Assembly: GCF_027942865.1 (NCBI RefSeq) | Contig: NC_134515.1 | Coordinates: 6,752,839 to 6,816,838, forward strand | Direction of reading: 5' to 3' | DNA: 64,000 nt | From: Odontesthes bonariensis | Lineage: Eukaryota; Chordata; Actinopteri; Atheriniformes; Atherinopsidae | In this document: positions 48,476 through 64,000 of the stretch, piece by piece | Position numbering within the stretch: the first letter of the stretch is position 1 | How the letters are laid out: each line of letters opens with the position of its first letter | The notes under the pieces: generated by a model | What the model saw: only the letters and a program-made list of their open reading frames with translations | The model's database searches: none | Told to the model about the DNA's origin: nothing | Made by a program: the position numbers and the translations under genes

Positions 48476-51400
48476 CTAACCGTCCCCCAGAACGTGTGAC
48501 AAGTCCCCAAAATCACAGTCAAACAATTCACTGATGCCTTCATTGTCCTCAAGTCCAAAGTGGTAATCGTGACTGTGAGGAGGGGACAGGTTAATAAAAC
48601 TGTCCAATGGGAGAGGGAGGCCCTCTCCATTCAGGAAGTCCGAGGAGGAAAGTGGTGAGAGGTCAAAGTCAGCAATATCTCCGAGGCTGGAGAACGGGTC
48701 GCCTCCCAGGAGGGATTCTGTTACAGAACGGAAATGTGAAAAAGTGCAGCATGAAAACAAGAGCATTGATGGCATCAGGTGCTTTAAAACAGCAGCCTTT
48801 TCAGAGCCCTAATAACTAGAAATGCAGAAGCTCCCTCCTATTTACATGCACATGGTGAGAAGTAAGGCTGACTGCAATTTTTATTACTTTCACACTTTGT
48901 ATTCTAACTGTTGCACAGCCATTCCCCTCGGGATAAATAAAGCTTCTTGAATCTTGAGTCACTTTTGGCAGCCAGAAAAGTAGTCTCGTGTAACTGCATT
49001 GTGCCCAATTCTGATTAAATCTGTATGTGTGCAGTAACCGGTTAAACACATGAACATCTCTGGAACCAAACATTACAAAAGTAAAAAAACATCTACCGTA
49101 TAAACAACTGTTAGCTTCTAAAAACTCCAGAGGCAGTGGAACAGACCAACAGTGAAGTTTACTGAGCTGATAAGCAAGAGAGGAACAATAACACAAGTTG
49201 GATTTGTCTATTGCTGGCTGTCCGTTACTTCACGTACTTCAGCCTTGCTGTGGTGTGGAATGCAATCGGAGAAAAACCCATGAATGTATCCTCTCTTTCA
49301 GGGAGCTCTGCAACCCTCATAACCCTTTAGAACAGTTTAAAATTGTCTAAAACTGCTTCTGGAACTGTTCCCTAATGTATCCATTCTCCTTCTGGACCTA
49401 TGAATTAAACCCACTGAGCAGCACAAGTTCTCCTTGTTGGTGCACACGACAAAGTGTCAACGTTTTGAACAAACAGCAGCTAGATTCCTCCAAAAAGACC
49501 TTCGAGGACTTGCCAATCCTCCGGCACTTCTCCGACTCACTCTCAGAGGATATTTAAATTACATTGCAGTTTTAAAGTCACCGAGTACTGCTTATCAGAA
49601 AGCCTCAATGGGCCGCGTTACAGTCACCATCTCAGACTTATCTCTGTCAGATAACAGAAAGACGTGTAAATGAGAACAGCTTTACTGGGAATTTAAGCTG
49701 CGCAGCATGTACAGCATATGAGAGAAGAAAGGAGATTTAAAGCTAAAATTCAAATGAACCTTTCTACCATGTCGGTTAGATGTCTTTATTTTCCAATTCT
49801 AGTAGCACTACTATGCTATTACTATATAATAGTACGAGTGCTATGGCTCCTTAGTGCTTAGGCTCAACTTAGTCAAAATAAATGTGAATTCTTTAACAAA
49901 TATCAACACTTGCCTGTTTCACCACTTAACAGCAGTGCTGAGGGTTCCTGCTGGGAGGTTACTGTCACTGTAGATGATGTGGATGTTGGTGATAAACCAA
50001 CTTCCTGGGCCGCTGTGCACGTTTTGGGCTGTGCTTGCTCTGCAGTTTGCGTGGGAGGTGGTACAGGGAACGTGTCAGCGTCAGTTTTGGAGGGACTGCT
50101 GCCCGTCACGGGGCTGCACACACCAGAGCTGTCTTCTGGACAGAGGAAGACGTCGATCGGACCTTGTGTGCTCTTTAGCGACACCTGGTAACTCTGAAAC
50201 ACGCAGACAGACACACCGCACTGTGAGGGGAAATTCACACAAATGCAAAAGAGACGACTCAAAAGGCTGTAAAACTCGTGTTCAAGGCCTTCACCTCGCT
50301 GGGCTCTGAAACTTGCATCTGGGTCTCTGGCGGAGCTCTGATCACCATGACCAGCTGGTCTGGGGAGTCAAATGACTGCCTCAGGTCCTGGCAGCGCACG
50401 TAACCCAGCGTGATGAACACAGTAATTAAGGAATACAAGATCCTTATAAGATTTCATTTTACATTTCTTTAATCAGGGCTCGTTTGCAGGGCACGACTCC
50501 GAGAGCAGCTGGGGTTCAAGTTTGTTTCTTAAAAGCCGCTGGCACCATAACAAGGCCAACCGTCCTGTCCACCGCTTCTGCCCCACAGCCGCGTCCGTCT
50601 TAATGAGGACCGGACACTAAAATATCGGATCAAACTACCATCAGCCATTTTGGCTCCACTGGTGCCGTTCCAGTTACTTTTAGTTGATCAATCATAATTC
50701 ACGATTGGACCGATTTAACCCTACAGTTACCAGTGATGACACCCGATGCTGGCCAAAAGGATATTTCTTGTTCTGGGGGTCCTCTGTGAGCAGCCGGAGC
50801 TGTAGGTTGCATTTGGAAATTAGTTCATCCAGCTGCTCCTCAGCCTCTGTGAGGTTACACACATCCCTCTGCAGCTCCTTATGGCGTGAAACCAGGGTTG
50901 CATCAATTCGATTACCACTGTAGGGCAATGTCGCACAGAGACACGAGAACACGGAGTTATTCGTGGATTCTTTCAATGAATTTAAATTGAAGTTCTGCCT
51001 TTCACCAAGATTGCACAAAAACTAGAAAGCTAAATCTTTATAAAACTTGGCAGAAAAGTGAAGCATGAGCACAAAAAGAACCTAGAAACTTGGATCCAGA
51101 GCACTTTCTTTAACATTGTCAGAGGGAACTAGCTTTGGCAGAGAAGGTTTGTTCCACGGGGCCTTTTACTTTACATCTGTAATAAGCTGCGTGTTACTTT
51201 TGAGTGCTGATAAATGCTTTCATTTACTGCCTCTGTGCACATTACCCGAGCAATTATCGTTTATTTTTCATACTCACAGCCACTGGATGTTGTTTTTGGA
51301 CTTCTTAGAGATGAGCTGGATTCCCTCCAGTACATTGGTGATATCATAGATGCGTCTCTTCTGGACATCCAGTACTTGCGAGGCCCAGTTCAGATCCACC

Positions 51401-54400
51401 ACGCCATCAGCCGACTGAGACAGCAGGTCCAGAAAGCGCTTGGTGGTCAGGTTTAAGGAGGTGTCATACCGTGACTTCTCTGTTGTGTTTCGAGGAACTA
51501 GGAGAAGAAAAAAAAAAGGCAAACACATAAAGGCTTACAAATCCTGCCCTGGAACAGACTGAATACTTTTTACCTGTCAAACATCAGTTTGACAGCCACC
51601 TCTGAGCTACAAACTTAAACACTGAAAATCTAATGTTTGGATGAAAAACTGGGTCGAACAATAAGGCGGGTCTGCTTGGTCTTTCAGTGAACGGCTGATA
51701 AAATCTAAAAGCAACCACATATGCTCCAAAGTTCCATCTTTTTGTAAAAACAGCAAAGTCAAAGTCTATATTTACACAGCCAAATTCCCAATAAAGATGC
51801 TGACTTTCACGTATTTTTCGGCTTCTTTTGTCAGACGGGGAACACTAAATGAAAATCAGCCCATTAAAAATACATGTCAACTCGCGGCCACTTAAATCAT
51901 TTCCAGACTGTCGCTTTGCTCGAACAAAATCCGGATTTTACAACCGCAGAGTCATCCGACAAAATCATCATTTAAGTAACTTGAAGACAACATCTGTAAA
52001 GTTATTATATTCATACTATACATTATGCAATTATCTCCTACAGAGCGTGTTTTGAACGTTTCCTCACACAGTCCACAGCTTCAGACATGCTCTAGTCAAT
52101 AACTCATTACTGTACACTGGGACAAAGACCGTGGTCCAGTCGCTGATCAAGTTAAGCTGTAACCATAGCTCGACTCAACATTGCCTGTAACCATGCTGAA
52201 AGTTGCTTCATAGTAGTCCAAGTACTGAGGAAGACTACTGAAGCGGTTTAAAGAACTTCAAACAAGCCAGAAGGCTTTTTTCCTGCTTGCACTAGTAATG
52301 AGACAGAGTTTAGGCAGCCCACTCTCCAATGCTGTCAGTTCTGTGGTGAAGTCTGGTTCATGCTGGGCTTTACTGGCCAACAGCAGGCACTGAGGGAGCA
52401 GTGCAGAAGAAGAAGAAGAAGAAGAAGAAGAAGAGCGTACATAAAGCATTCACTGATAGAATGTAGATTCATCTAGTTTGGCCTGGAGGAAATAAATAAT
52501 CAAAACTCACAAGTGAAAGCCAAACTGAGCAGCTGAACTTTAGACTACAATGAGACGACGGGCAGTTCACAGAAGCAACTGTTGGAGGTGGGAGGGGGGG
52601 GTGGGGGGGGTATATGTGATGGTGCCTTCGTAGGACAAAACGTTAAGTGTTTCAATAAATCAGAGGAAGCAGAAACTTAAAGGAATCTTTGCTTTTTATG
52701 TCCAGTGTTACTTAAAGGGGAACTCCGGGGCATTTGAAGCGCAATCCCATTGCTAGAGGTTGTCAAATACAATACATGCCCAGTAATATTGTTGTAATGT
52801 TTTAAATACTTGAACGCAGTTTTTCTAGAGAAGATAATTGCTTTGTATATGGGATTATCGTCCATTGACTCTTTTGGGCTTTCACATGCGCGAGCGTACC
52901 AACAACCGGTAAGTGACATGCTGTTTATAAAGTTGTTTTGTAACGTCCCCATGCCAGTAATGTGAGAACCATGCATATGGTTTTGATGGTAAGGCTTGTG
53001 ACTTTATTGTCAGATGGGTTATAAAGTGGTGTGACGTTTCTGCTGTGTGCAAGTTGTTGTTTTACATGGAAGGGTTAGCACTTGCCCCTTAGCCACCACG
53101 TATTAGCCTCGCATGACAGGCTGCGTAAACAGCGCAATCTCCGCACAGGGAGCGCCGATTTTCACCTGTCTGTGTCCTACTATCAGTATTTGACAACCTC
53201 TAGCAATGGGATTGCGCTTCAAATGCCCCGGAGTTCCCCTTTAAGCTCTATAATATAAGTTCTAATAGCCTGCGCATCTCTTGGTTTGCAGTGCCTCTGT
53301 TTTATCGTGGAGCTATGATGTATTTGAGGTGGGACTGATTTTTTTACTTTCTTATAGTTATTCCAAAAACATTTAACATGAAACATTTACTGTCCACACT
53401 GTTAAGAGTACACATCGTTCATGTATCGTTTGGATTTTTAACTCACATGCAGGAAGAAATAAATGTATTGGTTGTTTGGAGCAGCGATAAAACATCTCAA
53501 ACAGCAACGTGCCAAGTGAAAAACCCTTGAAGTGTAATTACTCTTGACAGAAATCCAAATGGGTGGTGTTTCTGTCTGGCAGCCAACTTGAGAGACTCAC
53601 ATGCGTGACCATCTAAATCTTCCATCTTTAGTTTCCAAATTGCAACTGCAACAAATGATCAAAGTCAATGTTGCTGCATAATAAAAGGAACAATACTAGA
53701 ACCAGGCTATGTATGGATGGAAGTCCTAATACATATCTGAGTGCATCTGCTGAATTGTTTTTTGTTTTTTGTTTTTTTGGGGGGGGGGGGGGGTATACCT
53801 CTGGGGGGAGCAGGTGTGGAAGGTGGTGCTTGGTCTGTGGATGGTCGAGTGGTGCTGACATACTGATGGTCGCTATCCAGGTCCAACTTTCGCTTTACCT
53901 AATGAGAAACATTTGGTTGAAAAAAGAAACATGGTTACAAGTTACTACAATCATGTGATAGTTTGTGTTCAAAAGATGAGAGAAAAGTGAAACAGAATGA
54001 GCAAGGAAACTGTTCTGAGTGGAGAGCAAAACAAGATGCCGGAAAGCAACAGGTGGACACACTTGGAGCCCCTCTGCCACGAACTACAACACACGAAACT
54101 CCTTATTTAACCACTTCCCGTATTGCTGTTTCACTCTTTCTCGCCTTCATCTCCACCCCTTCCTTCCTCGTCTCCTTACCGGAGGTCTTCCCAGCGCCGG
54201 TCGTCTCTTGTCCTGGACCCCCACGTCGGCGGGGCCCTGTGGCGTGGCGAACAGCAGGATTTCCCCCGTGCTGGTCGGGGCAGCGGCAGGGTGGAGTCCC
54301 TCATTGCTGGGGCTGGTGATGATAACTATCTGGTGGTCGTTGCCCAAGTCAATACTCCCAGAGTTCAGCAAAGTCTCAAAGTCTGCCAACAGATCCTCAG

Positions 54401-54431
54401 ATGTCTGCCCTGTTATCAGAGTCTCTGACAT
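48476..54431 (-). CDS. e2f1: Transcription factor E2F1, complete (7 coding exons, 453 aa)
   Basis: E2F1 pairs with DP proteins to activate S-phase genes and is held in check by pRB; it acts in the nucleus. Minus-strand exons: 54431-54180, 53898-53799, 51497-51278, 50917-50765, 50409-50295, 50193-49914, 48717-48476. All junctions keep phase, giving 453 residues (human 437). The order is N-terminal QIVIITSP and ILLFATPQ; cyclin A-binding [14 protein letters not shown]; winged-helix DNA-binding domain with [15 protein letters not shown] and [13 protein letters not shown]; zipper/marked box with [24 protein letters not shown] and [10 protein letters not shown]; and transactivation/pRB-binding end DYHFGLED...[10 protein letters not shown]. 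The PVKRKLDL and DYHFGLE motifs and the C-terminus identify E2F1 rather than E2F2 or E2F3. The start at 54431 is the first ATG of the exon and gives the expected N-terminus. Introns host a MITE and a LINE tail. Confidence 0.96.
48845..48960 (+). mobile_element. LINE 3' tail fragment in the last E2F1 intron
   Basis: TTCCCCTCGGGATAAATAAA followed by GCTTCTTGAATCTTGA is the typical 3' end of Rex1/CR1-like fish LINEs. The copy is 5'-truncated to about 100 bp and antisense to E2F1. Confidence 0.65.
50410..50764 (-). other. e2f1: U12-type AT-AC intron in E2F1
   Basis: This 355-bp intron begins ATATCCTTTT on the minus strand (50764-50755), matching the U12 donor consensus. It carries a TTCCTTAAT branch site (50433-50425) and ends in AC 15 bases later (50411-50410). 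Using these ends joins ...EDPQNKK to [10 protein letters not shown] in phase, whereas no GT-AG pair does so. Minor-class introns are known in vertebrate E2F genes. Splicing of this transcript therefore depends on the minor spliceosome. Confidence 0.93.
51278..51497 (-). CDS. e2f1: E2F1 exon encoding the DNA-binding domain
   Basis: A 220-bp exon encodes the core of the E2F winged helix. It runs from [20 protein letters not shown] through [20 protein letters not shown] to [17 protein letters not shown] is the DNA-contacting signature of the family. The acceptor follows a long pyrimidine tract. Confidence 0.96.
52405..52434. repeat. (GAA)10 microsatellite
   Basis: Perfect trinucleotide repeat in an E2F1 intron. 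A guanine-rich segment with several G-runs lies nearby, at about 52586-52609. Confidence 0.9.
52716..53240. mobile_element. TTAA-flanked MITE with 55-bp perfect inverted repeats
   Basis: A 525-bp element in an E2F1 intron is flanked by TTAA (52712-52715 and 53241-53244). Both ends begin AGGGGAACTCCGGGGCATTT and are identical for 55 bases in inverted orientation. TTAAAGGGG at the edge fits the TTAAAGGRR terminus of T2/Kolobok MITEs. The interior has no coding capacity that I recognise. It is a different family from the element at 43952-44594. Confidence 0.92.
53779..53793 (+). repeat. G15 homopolymer next to an E2F1 splice donor
   Basis: Fifteen consecutive G on the plus strand (C15 in the transcript), six bases inside the intron after the donor of exon 53898-53799. 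The run is prone to sequencing and replication length errors. Confidence 0.9.
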
Positions 54432-55463
54432 TGCACTGTGTCACAGCTGCTCCTTCGTTGGACTGCGGGTGTGCTGAGGGGGGCCACAAACTAAAGATGC
54501 TGAAGTTTGAAAGACTCTCAGCACCTACTAGCATTTGCTGTAGTCTGTAAATTTGTGGAGCATAACTGAAATATCTTGAAGGTTTTTATGTTGAGGGAGC
54601 TCAATGTCCAATGAAACATTTCCCCAGGTGCATCTCTCCCATTTCCTGCTTAAAGACGAAATATAAGAAACAATCTAAGTCTAATCTAAGTGATAACTAT
54701 TGCTGACGACGTGGCTAAATCAAATTTTAACTGACAGTGAGACAGCTAGGCAGGGTGCTCTGCCAAACATGACATTTAGAAAGTGAAAGAAGATGGTGAA
54801 ATGCATACTACCTCAGCGCCTTTGGGCTCACCCGCTGAAATGTTATCGAAGAAAGGGTCGCAAATTAGCCAGGGGAGGGATAATAAACACAAGAAATTCG
54901 CGAGCTAGCAAGGGAGGAAGCTCGTCTTTTGTTTTCGTGTCTCCTGTCAGTAGAGAATGGCCGAGGCCTGGCCACACTGCCCTCAACCCGGCTAACGAGC
55001 TAGCTTATGACTCGCCAACAAAGACTCGTACAAGTTCACAAACAAACTCGTGCAGCCGCGAAACTAGCAACTCACTGCTGTAAAACAACGTAGTTTCTCC
55101 CTACACTGAAGAAAAGGCTTCATTAAGAGGCTATAGAAACTTTATAGCAGCTTATAGAAGTAGGCTATCAAAATAAAATATCCACGAGGCAAAAGCCATC
55201 GCCGCAACTCAGAAGCATCTTTGAGAATATATCTGTGAAAGCGACCGCTAGTCCTGAGGAAAGTACGGCGATAAAGTTGAATGTAGAAATATAGGGCAAA
55301 TTAGCATGTTAGCTTTAGTGATTAGCCGTCGTTCTTCTGTCCCCTCGTTTTGTTGGGGCACGCAGGAAGCAGTCCGACAAAACTGGAAATACGGGGAAAC
55401 AAAACGGTCGAAATACGAGCGCATTGCTTTAAAATAGGAGCCGATGGTCTTCTGGTAGCTCAC

Positions 55464-55550
55464 CGCGGGCGATGTCCATTTCTGATAATGTCGTTCCGAC
55501 CCCGTTATCGGCCGTTATTGTTGTTATTGTCCCAGCTGATCTAAACAAGC
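55464..55550 (-). other. e2f1: Probable non-coding first exon of E2F1
   Basis: The minus strand has a good donor, CCCGCG/GTGAGC, at 55464/55463, downstream of the E2F-site promoter. An acceptor, GTGACACAG, sits four bases before the E2F1 start codon (54437-54436). This suggests a 5' UTR intron. The transcription start is not visible, so the outer boundary is approximate. Confidence 0.5.
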
Positions 55551-55560
55551 CCCGGACGGT

Positions 55561-55672
55561 TTTCGCGCGAAATCTTTTTTGCCGCGAAAGTGTCACGTGT
55601 AAAAATGTGAGGGTTGCCATTGGCCAAAAAACGGCACTTCCCGGGGGGCGGGATTGACGGTAGCTGATTGGT
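55561..55672 (-). promoter_or_regulatory. e2f1: E2F1 promoter with paired E2F sites
   Basis: The palindrome TTTCGCGCGAAA (55561-55572) and a second E2F site, TTGCCGCGAAAG (55579-55590), are followed by an E-box CACGTG (55594-55599), CCAAT boxes as ATTGG (55619-55623 and near 55666), and a GC box GGGGCGGG (55645-55652). Vertebrate E2F1 promoters are known to carry paired E2F sites with CCAAT and Sp1 sites, giving cell-cycle autoregulation. The arrangement here is the same. Confidence 0.85.
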
Positions 55673-56005
55673 GTAAACGGCTGTCTGTCAGACAACCGAG
55701 CACAGATTTATCGATCTAATGGCGCATTCTCCGTACCACGGAAAAAAATACTACCATGGCAATGTATGTTTTGACAAAACTCTATAACAAGCATCTTACA
55801 TTATTTTTATGTTATTATGGATACGGGGGGTTCTCATCCGCCACGCTTTGAGGTTTATGATAAAAAAAATACCTAAAAACCAATTATTTGATGTATTCTC
55901 AACGACTTCACTTGAGTTGTACGGAATTTACGTACGCTCGTTGCTTACATGAAGAGGCTAGTCTCTACTAATCGAGCGCCTACCGTGCAGCAGGACATCT
56001 ACAAG

Positions 56006-62505
<6,500 letters not shown>

Positions 62506-63023
62506 GTTGGCTCAACCACACTTGTGCACTGATTACATTTTAACTGCAACTTCGCTGAGATGACCTCGGTGTGTTTAAACCAAAATAGAGACACAAGTAG
62601 TTCAAACTGAAGGAGAAAGTCACTGTTATTGAATAAAGGGTCGGTGCCCATTTAACCCATTGGCGCCTAAAGCACCTGCAAAAAAGGCTGCTCAATGCCC
62701 AAGCCAGTTTTTAGAAAAGGTCCCCAATGCCTGAGGTTTTTTTTAACTAAAAACAATTAATTGAAAACACCTAAGAACAATTCAATAGTCTCAGCCTCTG
62801 AAACACATAAAGACATGAAATAAGTTGCATTTTAAAGGTTAAATTATCTGCTTTTATTCCGTCATGTTCATTCAGCATTAACAGCAACACATTTTCATTA
62901 AAAAAAAAAAAAGAAAAAGATGAGTCAATACACACACAGACACACACATGATTCAGGATAATACCCAATGCTGCTATTTATTATACTACTATTACTATAC
63001 TATAACTAATCATCATTACTATT

Positions 63024-63062
63024 ATTATCATCATTATTATTATTATTATTATTAGTAGTAGT
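63024..63062. repeat. (ATT)n/(AGT)n microsatellite
   Basis: A trinucleotide run inside the piggyBac element, in the region that replaces the lost transposase centre. Confidence 0.85.
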
Positions 63063-63368
63063 AGGCACCACTTCAGCTACTTTGCTGGCCATGATAGAGA
63101 CGTCATTGCAAAATAATAATATCAGCAATAATAATGAATGATAAAAAAAAAACTGCAATATATCTTGCATTGTGCAGTTATACTGTAAACTTCAGTGACA
63201 CGACTTCTAAAACATCATAGTTGTCATACTGCAGTAATTCGCACCGGGCTCTCTTTTTTTTTTTTTTTACATAAAGGCAACGCCACTCAAATAAGAATGA
63301 GAAGTCGTCAGAATGAAGCGCAAGAATAAATAATTACCTCCAGATCATGTCGAAACGATCTTGTGCCA

Positions 63369-63835
63369 TCACTCGGGCGACATTTGTCTGATACAGCCAC
63401 TTGCTCTGCCTCCAGTAATTCTGGCGAGAGTGGTTTGATTATTCCAAAAGTTAGGCAGAGACCGTTGAAAGATTTCATCTCCTGCTTTGACGCGGGGCTC
63501 AACTTTGAGTTGGATGGTGTGTGGTCGCGGTGCCTGATCCGCATATAAGTTTGTCTGTGTCACCAACATATCCCAAACTTCATCAGTGAAAATATGCGAG
63601 AACACATCTAAAGGACTTGCATCTTCAGATATTGGCACCTTCAGCCCCGGTGTACGAGTGAACTTTTGTTGACGTCGGGGGGGCGAAATCCAGCGGACTG
63701 CCAGTCTACTTGAAAGCCAAAAAATTCCTCGTCCTCATCCTCTCCAAACAAATACCAATCATTGTGCATTACATACGCCTTGAAAATAATGATAAATGAA
63801 CAATGTTGCGCTACACAACAACCGGCGTTAGGCAC
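63369..63835 (-). pseudogene. piggyBac transposase N-terminal fragment
   Basis: Minus-strand frames at 63835-63641 and 63638-63369 together give an acidic start (FGEDEDEEFFGF) and, across a frameshift near 63640, SPLDVFSHIFTDEVWDMLVT followed by QTNLYA. I recognise this as the beginning of the piggyBac transposase domain. The catalytic Asp residues are deleted, so the fragment is inactive. Confidence 0.78.
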
Positions 63836-63873
63836 AATGTTGCGCTACGCAACATCCGGCGTCAATGGGTTAA

Positions 63874-64000
63874 TGGATCTGCCGCTTGACATTTCTGAAA
63901 GTCTTGATGGACTAGACTGGAAATGCAACACTGAGGCTCTCCAGAGGCTCTCCAGAGTTCAAAACAAAGATAGTACTGTTCAAAACAAAGATACCATGCC
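63874..64000. other. znf341: ZNF341 intron 11, remainder to window end
   Basis: Downstream of the piggyBac right end no exon is visible. It contains a short direct duplication of CTCTCCAGAG and of GTTCAAAACAAAGATA. Confidence 0.5.

Larger units (their letters stand above)
62656..63869 (-). mobile_element. Internally deleted piggyBac-type transposon in ZNF341 intron 11
   Basis: A 1214-bp element is flanked by TTAA (62652-62655 and 63870-63873). Inverted termini read CCCATTGGCGCC and, from the other end, CCCATTGACGCC. Near the right end are two tandem copies of a subterminal unit with ACAATGTTGCGCTAC and CGGCGT, each holding a TTGCG...CGCAA palindrome. It contains a transposase N-terminal remnant on the minus strand. 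TTAA targets with CCC termini and the protein match place it in piggyBac. Confidence 0.92.

Noticed and set aside
50409..50460. In-frame upstream extension of the E2F1 exon (frame open through [11 protein letters not shown])
   Set aside because: It is explained by the U12 branch site and AC acceptor; the protein alignment resumes exactly at LGYVRCQ.
54019..54477. 152-codon plus-strand ORF across E2F1 exon 1
   Set aside because: Antisense to a well-supported E2F1 coding exon; composition follows from that exon.
55429..55695. 88-codon minus-strand ORF as an alternative E2F1 N-terminus
   Set aside because: It runs through the promoter elements, stops before the next exon, and has no E2F similarity. 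The ATG at 54431 gives the expected E2F1 start.

Overview
The window is vertebrate genomic DNA and almost certainly from a teleost fish, probably a percomorph. The genes are split into short exons with GT-AG introns. Intergenic DNA is AT-rich and full of microsatellites. The repeats are typical of fish: L2-type and Rex1-like LINE tails, a tRNA-headed SINE-like family, a Gmr1-type LTR retrotransposon, and Harbinger, hAT, piggyBac and TTAA-flanked elements. There is no bacterial or organellar content, no CRISPR array, and I recognise no rRNA or tRNA gene.

Layout. Positions 1-31,700 hold no gene I can support. They contain simple repeats, a solo LTR (4748-5301), a short interstitial telomere array (7111-7146), SINE-like copies, and a nested transposon stack at about 7,700-13,830. 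In that stack an L2-type LINE is split by Harbinger-type sequence, which in turn contains a TTAA-flanked MITE and a 5'-truncated Gmr1-type retrotransposon. The Gmr1-type pol ORF (10078-12816, minus) is uninterrupted and has the unusual order integrase - reverse transcriptase - RNase H.

Positions 31,748-40,571 (minus) encode a transglutaminase of the TGM2/TGM5 type in 14 recognised exons, with the Cys-His-Asp triad intact. Only the tiny first coding exon was not found. Positions 48,476-54,431 (minus) encode a complete E2F1 in 7 coding exons (453 residues). It includes a textbook U12-type AT-AC intron, and an upstream promoter carries paired E2F sites. Positions 56,006-62,505 (plus) encode the first 11 exons of ZNF341, whose remaining zinc fingers lie beyond the window. 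E2F1 and ZNF341 are head to head, about 0.5 kb apart, and probably share a bidirectional promoter.

The introns of E2F1 and ZNF341 have been colonised by a 525-bp MITE with perfect 55-bp inverted repeats, an internally deleted hAT with a BED-finger ORF, a Rex1-like LINE whose tail abuts a splice acceptor, and an internally deleted piggyBac.

How the genes relate: E2F1 drives G1/S transcription. ZNF341 is a C2H2 transcription factor known in mammals to activate STAT3 and STAT1. The transglutaminase is a Ca2+-dependent protein crosslinker. They are neighbours rather than a pathway. I found no convincing new multi-gene system. The most notable points are the Gmr1 domain order, the LINE-derived splice acceptor region, the foldback element family, and the E2F1-ZNF341 arrangement.
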